Assembly: GCA_022361195.1 (NCBI GenBank)
Contig: JAKSBJ010000386.1
Location: 1-39,817, forward strand
Direction: 5' to 3'
DNA: 39,817 nt
Origin: Flavobacteriales bacterium
GTDB lineage: Bacteria > Bacteroidota > Bacteroidia > Flavobacteriales_D > Crocinitomicaceae
Positions 33,967 to 39,817 of the stretch are shown here, in pieces. Position 1 is the stretch's first letter, and each line of letters opens with the position of its first letter. The notes below the pieces were generated by a model, which made no database searches, was not told the origin of the DNA, and saw only the letters and a list, made by a program, of their open reading frames with translations. The position numbers were made by a program, and so were the translations under genes.

Positions 33967-34331
33967 TGAAAAAATATGTTTGGGTTTTGTTATTGTCCCC
34001 CTTGGTTTTTGCATCTTGCTTAAAAGACCAAACAACCGAACCACCACCGCCAGGAGTTTGTGATACGGATACAGTTTCTTTCTCAGGAGAAATTCAGCCT
34101 TTAATAATTGATGCTTCCTGTAATGTTGCTGGATGTCATGATTCAGGAACGTCTTCAGCGGGTTATGCTTTTGGTAATTACGATCAAATATCGAGTAATT
34201 CTGCAGTTATTTTAGAGGTGTTGAGTCATAATTCAGGGGTGTCTCCAATGCCTTTAGGAGGAGATAAATTGGCCGACAGTCTCATTCAAAAATTTGACTG
34301 CTGGATACAGCAAGGTTTATTGGATAATTAA
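33963..34331 (+). CDS. Heme-motif lipoprotein (CX4CH cytochrome-like)
   Basis: 122-residue lipoprotein. The lipobox FASC places the lipidated Cys at residue 19. After a Thr/Pro-rich spacer (TTEPPPPG) comes a small cytochrome-like domain with C53-NVAG-C58-H59, a CX4CH motif rather than the usual CxxCH, and MPLGGDKL at about 96-103, the usual place of the axial Met in Bacteroidota and Planctomycete cytochromes. CX4CH heme attachment is known in cytochrome c3 proteins, but covalent heme here is not proven. Start ATG overlaps the barrel gene's stop by 4 bases. Likely sits on the outer membrane beside the barrel. Confidence 0.75.
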   Translation: MMKKYVWVLLLSPLVFASCLKDQTTEPPPPGVCDTDTVSFSGEIQPLIIDASCNVAGCHDSGTSSAGYAFGNYDQISSNSAVILEVLSHNSGVSPMPLGGDKLADSLIQKFDCWIQQGLLDN

Positions 34332-34402
34332 GAATAATCCAATTCGATCGTCTAAAAATAAAGTTTTCTGTTTGGGCTGATAAAGAGTTCAAAATGGGAA
34401 AT

Positions 34403-34451
34403 GTACAAGTATAAGTACGAATTGTACAAGCTTGGAGGTAGTATATACTTG
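34403..34451. promoter_or_regulatory. Repeats upstream of the exported heme-motif protein
   Basis: GTACAAG occurs at 34403-34409 and 34424-34430, 21 bases apart, and CAAGTATA at 34406-34413 faces TATACTTG at 34444-34451 as an 8-bp inverted repeat. It may be an operator; no exact TAnnTTTG box is seen before the gene. Confidence 0.25.
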
Positions 34452-34501
34452 CTTGCCTTTAGGCTTATCTGTAAATTGCTAAAGAATAAAAACGAATGTG
34501 T

Positions 34502-35359
34502 ATGAAAAAAATAATTTTACTTTCTTTACCTGTATTAACTATTGGACTTTATTCCTTTTTTGACAAAGAAGGAACGGTTTCAAAATACCATGTTGATGGA
34601 ATTGAAACGGTTGATTATAGTTCAAACCCTCCAACGGGGAAAACAGGGGCTCCTTTTGAATCTACTTGTACCGATTGCCATACGGGAGATGTTAATCCAG
34701 CGGCTGGAACAATCGATTTTACGGTTTCAGGAGCGGCCGGAACGTATTATCCGGGACAAATGTATCCGATAACCATCAGTACAACAACTGGCGATAAAAA
34801 TGGATTTGAATTGATTGCCGTTGATGAATCAGAAACGCAAGCTGGATCTTTTACAGCTGGAACAAACTCTGGAATTTCTACGGCCGGAGGTTATGATTAT
34901 GTTCGTCACACAGCTTCGTCAGGAGTAACGGCTTGGACATTTGACTGGACAGCACCCGATTCGGATGTAGGAGACGTTACATTCTACTATGCGTTTAACA
35001 TTTCCGATCAAGGTGGATCTACAGCAAATGATGACATTTATGTTGGCTCAATGACTTTATCATTGGCAAACGATGTTGGATTCTCTGAGCACGATCAATT
35101 AGAAGAAGCGTATAAAGTGATGTACAACAACGAAACGCAAGAGATGATTGCTAACTATACCACTTTTGACAATACACACATCCTTTTTCATGTTCAGGAT
35201 TTGAACGGAAGAGAAGTGGGAAGAATGGATTTGGGATACCAGGAGCCTGGAGACCATCAACAAACAATCGAATTAAATGACATCAGAGCTGAAGGAATTT
35301 ACTTGGTTTCGATTTTCATTGGAAACAAAGTTTTGACCGAGAAAGTTTATGTAAAATAA
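34502..35359 (+). CDS. Exported protein with CTDCH motif, anchor-domain V-like, T9SS-type tail
   Basis: 285 residues from the ATG at 34502 (an ATG at 34496 would add two residues). An N-terminal hydrophobic segment of about 20 residues suits a signal peptide. An N-terminal domain has GAPFESTCTDCHTG, so a CxxCH at 56-60, followed by a Gly/Thr/Ser-rich beta domain (YYPGQMYPITISTT, NGFELIAVD) of the choice-of-anchor-V type. The last 75 residues (HILFHVQDLNGREVG, ENDIRAEGIYLVSIF-like segment, ending TEKVYVK) look like a T9SS type A sorting domain, though the YPNP start is not seen. This would place a heme-binding protein on or outside the cell, next to the cytochrome/barrel operon. Confidence 0.72.
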   Translation: MKKIILLSLPVLTIGLYSFFDKEGTVSKYHVDGIETVDYSSNPPTGKTGAPFESTCTDCHTGDVNPAAGTIDFTVSGAAGTYYPGQMYPITISTTTGDKNGFELIAVDESETQAGSFTAGTNSGISTAGGYDYVRHTASSGVTAWTFDWTAPDSDVGDVTFYYAFNISDQGGSTANDDIYVGSMTLSLANDVGFSEHDQLEEAYKVMYNNETQEMIANYTTFDNTHILFHVQDLNGREVGRMDLGYQEPGDHQQTIELNDIRAEGIYLVSIFIGNKVLTEKVYVK

Positions 35360-35381
35360 CGTTTTGTTGAAAAAAACACTG

Positions 35382-35414
35382 AAAGAGCCTGCTATTTAGT
35401 AGGCTCTTTTTTTT
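35382..35414 (+). terminator. Terminator after the exported heme-motif protein gene
   Basis: AGCCTGCTA pairs with TAGTAGGCT (one G-T) in a longer AAAGAGCCT/AGGCTCTTT stem, followed by eight T. The pgk -7 box begins only eight bases after it. Confidence 0.85.
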
Positions 35415-35421
35415 GGGTTCA

Positions 35422-35429
35422 TATCTTTG
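35422..35429 (+). promoter_or_regulatory. -7 box for pgk-murF
   Basis: TATCTTTG (perfect TAnnTTTG), 22 bases before the pgk ATG at 35452 and just after the terminator hairpin, so the upstream promoter part lies within the terminator stem. Confidence 0.45.
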
Positions 35430-35451
35430 TCTCAAAATCAGAAATAATAAA

Positions 35452-36648
35452 ATGAAAAGGTCAATTTCGGAATACAATTTTGAAGGGAAAAGAGCACTAA
35501 TACGAGTAGATTTTAATGTTCCATTAAACAAGGAAACATTGGAGGTAACTGATGATACCCGAATAAGAGCTGCTCTTCCAACCATCAAGAGAGTTCTTGA
35601 AAAAGGAGGAAGCGTTATTTTAATGTCTCATATGGGACGTCCAAAGAATATTCCAGAACCGCAATTTTCATTAAAGAATATTATTTCAAAGCTGGAGGAA
35701 CATCTGGGACAAGAGGTGCTTTTTGCAACCGATTGTATCGGTTCTAAAGCTTTTGAGCAAAGTGCCGCTTTAAAGGCTGGTGAAGTATTGTTACTAGAGA
35801 ACCTTCGTTTTCACGCTCAAGAGAAAAAAGGAGATGTGGACTTTGCTGAGAAATTAGCAAAGCATGGAGATGTTTATGTTAATGATGCCTTTGGAACCGC
35901 TCATCGCGCACATGCTTCTACAACTACCATTGCTCAATTCTTTCCAGAGGATAAAATGTTTGGATTTTTAATTGAAAAGGAAATTGAAAGTGTGAGTCAG
36001 GTTTTGGAGTCGGATCAAAAACCCTTAACAGCTATTGTAGGTGGAGCAAAGGTATCTTCTAAAATCTCGATCTTAAATCGATTAATTGATAAAGTAGATC
36101 ATTTGATTATTGGTGGTGGAATGGCTTATACTTTTGCCAAAGCACAAGGAGGAGAAATTGGAAGTTCATTAGTGGAGGATGATTATTTAGAGACAGCTAA
36201 GGAAGTATTAGAACAGGCAAAATCAAAAGGAGTACAAATTCTTTTGCCGTCTGATACCATTTCGGCAGATGAATTTTCTGAAGAAGCAAATACACAAGAG
36301 TGTGCTACCTCTAACATCCCTTCGGGGTGGATGGGCTTAGATATCGGCGAGAACGCTATCAGCGATTTTAGAAAATGTGTGGCTGAATCAAAGCTGATTT
36401 TGTGGAATGGACCAATGGGAGTATTTGAGTTGGAGAAATTCCAAAATGGAACAAAACAAATAGCCTTGGCTGTTGCAGATGCGACTGAAGGTGGCGCTTT
36501 TTCACTCATTGGAGGGGGAGATAGTGTAGCAGCAGTCAATAAATTTGGATTACAAGATAAAGTAAGTCACATTTCTACCGGAGGTGGAGCGATGTTAGAG
36601 TATCTGGAAGGAAAAGAACTTCCTGGGATCGCAGCAATCTTACATTAA
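35452..36648 (+). CDS. pgk: Phosphoglycerate kinase
   Basis: Glycolytic enzyme that makes ATP from 1,3-bisphosphoglycerate. N-terminal substrate-binding motif RALIRVDFNVPLN near residues 14-26, MSHMGRP, LLENLRFH, AIVGGAKVSSK, the hinge LWNGPMGVFE and the nucleotide-binding GGGDSVAAV with final ISTGGGAMLEYL. About 398 residues. The frame is open from a TTG at 35413, but the ATG at 35452 gives the family start MKRSISEYNF and follows a -7 box. The stop codon is directly followed by the murF ATG, with no gap. Confidence 0.96.
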   Translation: MKRSISEYNFEGKRALIRVDFNVPLNKETLEVTDDTRIRAALPTIKRVLEKGGSVILMSHMGRPKNIPEPQFSLKNIISKLEEHLGQEVLFATDCIGSKAFEQSAALKAGEVLLLENLRFHAQEKKGDVDFAEKLAKHGDVYVNDAFGTAHRAHASTTTIAQFFPEDKMFGFLIEKEIESVSQVLESDQKPLTAIVGGAKVSSKISILNRLIDKVDHLIIGGGMAYTFAKAQGGEIGSSLVEDDYLETAKEVLEQAKSKGVQILLPSDTISADEFSEEANTQECATSNIPSGWMGLDIGENAISDFRKCVAESKLILWNGPMGVFELEKFQNGTKQIALAVADATEGGAFSLIGGGDSVAAVNKFGLQDKVSHISTGGGAMLEYLEGKELPGIAAILH

Positions 36649-37935
36649 ATGAATATAGAACGTTTATATCAGCTCTTTTTAAAGTCGGATGGGATATCGA
36701 CCGATACCCGAAAATTGAAAGAAGGGAGTATCTTCTTTGCTCTTAAGGGAGGGAACTTTAATGGGAACAAATTTGCCGAAGATGCCTTAAAAGGTGGTTG
36801 TCAATTTGCGGTTATTGATGAAAAAGAGTATAAACTGGATGAACGTTTTATTTTGGTAGATGATGTTTTAGTTGCACTTCAGCAATTGGCAAATCATCAC
36901 CGCAAACAGTTTGATATTCCAATTATCGGAATTACAGGCTCAAATGGTAAAACTACTTCCAAGGAATTGATGGGAGCAGTATTGGAGCAAAAGTACAAGG
37001 CTTTAATAACCGAAGGGAATTTAAATAATCACCTTGGTGTTCCATTTACTTTACTACGATTAACGAAAGAGCATGAAATAGCCATTATTGAGATGGGAGC
37101 AAACAAGCCAGGAGATATTAAAGAACTGGCAGAAATTGCAGAACCAACTCACGGTGTTATTACCAATATTGGAGCCGCACATATTGAAGGATTTGGTTCG
37201 CTAGAAGGGGTGGTTAAAACTAAGACCGAATTGTACCGTTTTATTGAGCAAGCCAAAGGAACTATTATTTATAATGGTGACGATAAAACCTTAGTGGATA
37301 ATTTACCAGAAGGTTTGAAGTATTTCACCTACGGTTCAACTCAAGTAAATTTAACCGGAGATTTATTAAAACTAACTCCTTACGTTCATTTCCAGTGGGC
37401 CTATGGAGAATATCATTCACCTGAACTCAAAACAAAATTGGTAGGTCGATATAATTTCACCAATTTTTTACTCGCTGTTGCCATCGGAAAACTCTTTGAG
37501 GTAGATGATGAGGTAATAAATGAAGCTTTGACCACTTATGTGCCTTCTAATAACCGTTCGCAGGTTAGTGAGACTGATCGTAATACTTTGATCGTTGATT
37601 GCTATAATGCGAATGCTACAAGCATGAAAGCGGCGATTGAAAGCTTTAGCGAAATTGATCATGATAACAAAATGGTGATTTTGGGAGATATGCTTGAGCT
37701 AGGTTCTATCTCAGAACAAGAGCATCAAAAAATTGTTGATTTACTGCAAAAACTTTCAATAGAGAAAGCTTTATTAGTAGGAACCGAATTTCAAAAAGTA
37801 TTGGGTGATTATCCTATTTATGTCGATTGGAAAAGTTTAATAGATGATGTTGGGCTTTCCAACTTAAAGGATCATCTTATTCTTCTTAAGGGATCCAGAG
37901 GAATAAAACTCGAGGAGTTAATACAATATTTATAA
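36649..37935 (+). CDS. murF: UDP-MurNAc-pentapeptide ligase MurF
   Basis: Mur-ligase-family enzyme that adds D-Ala-D-Ala to UDP-MurNAc-tripeptide, the last cytoplasmic step of the peptidoglycan precursor. An N-terminal UDP-binding domain has ISTDTRKLKEGSIFFALKG (residues 16-34). The ATP loop GSNGKTTSKE is at 97-106. GNLNNHLGVPFTLL and IIEMGANKPGDI follow, and the C-terminal domain contains DCYNANATSM and LGDMLELG, diagnostic for MurF. 428 residues. It starts at the base after the pgk stop, so it is translated from the pgk transcript. A strong terminator ends the unit. Confidence 0.95.
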   Translation: MNIERLYQLFLKSDGISTDTRKLKEGSIFFALKGGNFNGNKFAEDALKGGCQFAVIDEKEYKLDERFILVDDVLVALQQLANHHRKQFDIPIIGITGSNGKTTSKELMGAVLEQKYKALITEGNLNNHLGVPFTLLRLTKEHEIAIIEMGANKPGDIKELAEIAEPTHGVITNIGAAHIEGFGSLEGVVKTKTELYRFIEQAKGTIIYNGDDKTLVDNLPEGLKYFTYGSTQVNLTGDLLKLTPYVHFQWAYGEYHSPELKTKLVGRYNFTNFLLAVAIGKLFEVDDEVINEALTTYVPSNNRSQVSETDRNTLIVDCYNANATSMKAAIESFSEIDHDNKMVILGDMLELGSISEQEHQKIVDLLQKLSIEKALLVGTEFQKVLGDYPIYVDWKSLIDDVGLSNLKDHLILLKGSRGIKLEELIQYL

Positions 37936-37942
37936 AAAAAAG

Positions 37943-37972
37943 AAAACCACCTTCGAGAAGGTGGTTTTTTTA
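37943..37972. terminator. Bidirectional terminator after murF
   Basis: AAAACCACCTT pairs with AAGGTGGTTTT around CGAG, flanked by A and T runs, between the convergent murF and acyl-CoA dehydrogenase genes. Confidence 0.9.
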
Positions 37973-37996
37973 TTTGAAATGATTTTTAAATCAATC

Positions 37997-39139
37997 TTAA
38001 TCTTTCAAAATTCCTCGAGAGATAACAATTTTCTGAATCTCAGATGTTCCCTCGTAAATTTGAGTAATCTTAGCATCACGCATTAAACGCTCAACGTGGT
38101 ACTCTCTAACGTATCCATATCCACCGTGAATTTGAACGGCTTCTGTGGTTACGAATTGAGCAATTTCCGAAGCGTATAATTTTGCCATTGAAGCCTCTTG
38201 TGCAAAATCTTCACCTTGATCTTTTTTAGATGCAGCTTGTAAACACATTAAACGAGCAGCCTCAACCTGAGTAGCCATATCCGCCAATTTAAATCCAATA
38301 GCTTGATGCTTGTGAATTTCTTTTCCAAAAGTTTGACGCTCTTTAGAATAAGCAACAGCTAAATCCAAAGCTCCCGATGCAATACCTAAAGCTTGAGAAG
38401 CAATTCCAATTCTTCCTCCACCTAATACTTGCATTGCGAATTTGAATCCAAATCCTTCTTCACCAATTCGGTTGGCTTTAGGAACTTTAACATCGTTAAA
38501 AATAAGCGTATGAGTATCCGATCCACGAATCCCCATTTTGTCTTCTTTTTCACCAACAATGAAACCTTCCATGCCTTTTTCTACAATGATGGCATTGATT
38601 CCACGGTGTCCTTTTTCTTTGTCTGTTTGACACATAACAATGTAAAAAGAAGCACTGCTTCCGTTGGTAATCCAGTTCTTAGTTCCATTTAAGAGATAGT
38701 AATCTCCTTTATCTTCTGCTGTAGTACGTTGTGAAGTGGCATCCGAACCAGCTTCTGGCTCAGAAAGGCAAAAAGCACCAATGTGCTGTCCTTGAGCAAC
38801 AGGTGCCAAGAAACGTTCTTTAATGTCTTCACTTCCAAATCTCTCTAAGCCCCAGCAATATAAAGAGTTACAAACTGACATACATACAGCTGCCGAAGCA
38901 TCTATCTTAGAAATTTCTTCCATGGCCAAAACGTAAGAAACGGTATCCATTCCGCCTCCACCGTATTTCGGATCGACCATCATTCCTAAAAATCCCAACT
39001 CACCTAATTGCTTCATTTCCTCTACCGGAAAAGTGGCGTTTTTATCTCTTTCGATAACGCCCGGCTTAAGTACATTTTGAGCAAAATCTCTTGCTGCTTC
39101 TTTTACGGCCAGTTGTTCTTCAGTAAACGTAAAATCCAT
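37997..39139 (-). CDS. Acyl-CoA dehydrogenase
   Basis: FAD-dependent enzyme that introduces the alpha-beta double bond into acyl-CoA and passes electrons to ETF. Family motifs: TEEQLAVKEAARDFA at the N terminus, AFCLSEPEAGSD, WITNG, RGSDTHTLIF, RQTFGK, and IYEGTSEIQ, whose first Glu is the usual catalytic base of short-chain members. 380 residues from the ATG at 39139 (MDFTFTEEQL); upstream in-frame residues to 39202 are unlike the family and lie within the promoter. Similarity to short/branched-chain dehydrogenases is apparent, but substrate length is not decided. No neighbouring beta-oxidation gene. Confidence 0.93.
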   Translation of the reverse strand: MDFTFTEEQLAVKEAARDFAQNVLKPGVIERDKNATFPVEEMKQLGELGFLGMMVDPKYGGGGMDTVSYVLAMEEISKIDASAAVCMSVCNSLYCWGLERFGSEDIKERFLAPVAQGQHIGAFCLSEPEAGSDATSQRTTAEDKGDYYLLNGTKNWITNGSSASFYIVMCQTDKEKGHRGINAIIVEKGMEGFIVGEKEDKMGIRGSDTHTLIFNDVKVPKANRIGEEGFGFKFAMQVLGGGRIGIASQALGIASGALDLAVAYSKERQTFGKEIHKHQAIGFKLADMATQVEAARLMCLQAASKKDQGEDFAQEASMAKLYASEIAQFVTTEAVQIHGGYGYVREYHVERLMRDAKITQIYEGTSEIQKIVISRGILKD

Positions 39140-39189
39140 GAGGTATCTTAATTTTTTGATTAACTTGCTAATTCCCGAAATGGGGATTA

Positions 39190-39222
39190 CAAATTTAACC
39201 ATTAAAAGTCAAATAGGTTCAA
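39190..39222 (-). promoter_or_regulatory. Promoter of the acyl-CoA dehydrogenase gene
   Basis: Minus strand: TTG at 39222-39220, a 22-base spacer, TAAATTTG at 39197-39190, then about 50 bases to the ATG. It supports the short start at 39139. Confidence 0.5.
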
Positions 39223-39283
39223 TCAGTTTGTCAAATTGAACAGAGTTTTCAACATTTGAAATGATATAAACCTAATTCCTCCA

Positions 39284-39817
39284 ATGGATTCAGAATATTA
39301 TGCTATCGGATTGATGTCGGGAACATCCCTCGATGGATTGGACATTTGTTATTGTTGTTTAAAAGATGCTGAAAAGAGTTATTCATATCAGTTAATAAGT
39401 ACAGTTACAGTAAAGTATAATGCGGTTTGGAAAGAAAAACTGTCAACGGCAATTCTTCTTCCTCCGAACAAATTAGATGAACTGAGTGTTGAATTTGCCA
39501 GATTTATGATCCGTCAAATTCGGGAATTTATTCATGAACAAAAGATCGAAAAAATAGATTTCGTTGCTTCTCACGGTCACACGGTTCATCATCGTCCGGA
39601 TGAAGGAATTACAATTCAAATAGGAGATGGAGAGTTAATGGCAAAAGAATTGGGACTTAAGGTTGTCAATGATTTTAGAATTGATGATGTCCGATTAGGA
39701 GGTCAAGGTGCCCCATTAGTTCCATTGGGTGATAAACTATTATTTCATGAATATGATGCTTGCCTTAATTTAGGTGGAATTGCAAACATAAGTTTTGATA
39801 ATGCTGAAAATGTTCGA
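39284..39817 (+). CDS. anmK: Anhydro-N-acetylmuramic acid kinase, 3' end beyond window
   Basis: Kinase of cell-wall recycling: hydrolyses and phosphorylates 1,6-anhydroMurNAc to MurNAc-6-phosphate. 178 residues are visible before the window ends, about half of the usual 350-370. The N terminus YAIGLMSGTSLDGLDI (residues 6-21) holds the ATP-binding MSGTSLDG. IDFVASHGHTVHH, IQIGDGELMA, VVNDFRIDDVRLGGQGAPLVP and CLNLGGIAN, all typical of AnmK, follow in order (the long stretch is read as VVNDFRIDDV then RLGGQGAPLVP). The ATG at 39284 is 145 bases from the divergent acyl-CoA dehydrogenase start. murF nearby is also a cell-wall gene, but it is transcribed separately. Confidence 0.93.
   Translation, partial: MDSEYYAIGLMSGTSLDGLDICYCCLKDAEKSYSYQLISTVTVKYNAVWKEKLSTAILLPPNKLDELSVEFARFMIRQIREFIHEQKIEKIDFVASHGHTVHHRPDEGITIQIGDGELMAKELGLKVVNDFRIDDVRLGGQGAPLVPLGDKLLFHEYDACLNLGGIANISFDNAENVR

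Noticed and set aside
1..39817. Mobile elements, CRISPR arrays, tRNA or rRNA genes
   Set aside because: No transposase, integrase or terminal repeat pair, no repeat-spacer array and no cloverleaf or rRNA-like segment was found on either strand.

Overview
The window reads as chromosomal core DNA of a low-GC Bacteroidota bacterium, most likely a marine flavobacterial lineage near Cryomorphaceae/Flavobacteriales. The evidence is a GldM gliding/type IX secretion (T9SS) motor protein, several proteins ending in T9SS sorting domains, DUF4919, DUF5777 and DUF4956 family proteins, a DnaJ with the reduced zinc finger typical of flavobacteria, and repeated TAnnTTTG -7 promoter boxes. No tRNA, rRNA, CRISPR array, insertion sequence or phage gene was seen, and no gap without a gene exceeds about 250 bases.

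Layout. 1-9.1 kb: a partial lipoprotein gene, a solitary gldM, an ABC-F ATPase, a membrane acyltransferase, lnt, and grpE-dnaJ. 9.1-17.5 kb: a universal stress protein, a DUF4442 thioesterase-fold protein, a ComM/YifB AAA protein, small exported or membrane proteins, gmhA, and an SPFH-protein/exported endonuclease-phosphatase pair joined by an 8-nt overlap. 17.5-20.9 kb: a response regulator/histidine kinase pair divergent from a very acidic exported protein with a T9SS tail. The shared intergenic region holds helically phased TTTAACC repeats between two promoters. 21-25.1 kb: fabD, an OmpA-type protein, and the E2 and E1-alpha genes of pyruvate dehydrogenase. 25.3-31.9 kb: DUF4919, cytidine deaminase, a VTC-domain/DUF4956 pair, a T9SS-exported SGNH hydrolase with a PKD domain, a secreted TonB-C-like protein, and recG. 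32-35.4 kb: a diheme cytochrome c, a DUF5777 beta-barrel and a heme-motif lipoprotein with overlapping ends, followed by a T9SS-exported protein that also carries a CxxCH motif. 35.4-39.8 kb: pgk directly abutting murF, an acyl-CoA dehydrogenase, and the start of anmK, which runs off the end.

The strongest candidates for something undescribed are (1) the 32-35.4 kb set, which has the parts of an envelope-spanning electron-transfer route (periplasmic cytochrome, outer-membrane barrel, heme lipoprotein, exported heme protein), and (2) the two-component system with its divergent acidic T9SS protein and phased repeats. Smaller oddities are an acyltransferase-3 protein whose usual TM1 His is Cys, a gldM without gldL or gldN, and promoters placed so close to start codons that their mRNAs should be leaderless. 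Functions are inferred from family resemblance read by eye; no database search was run.
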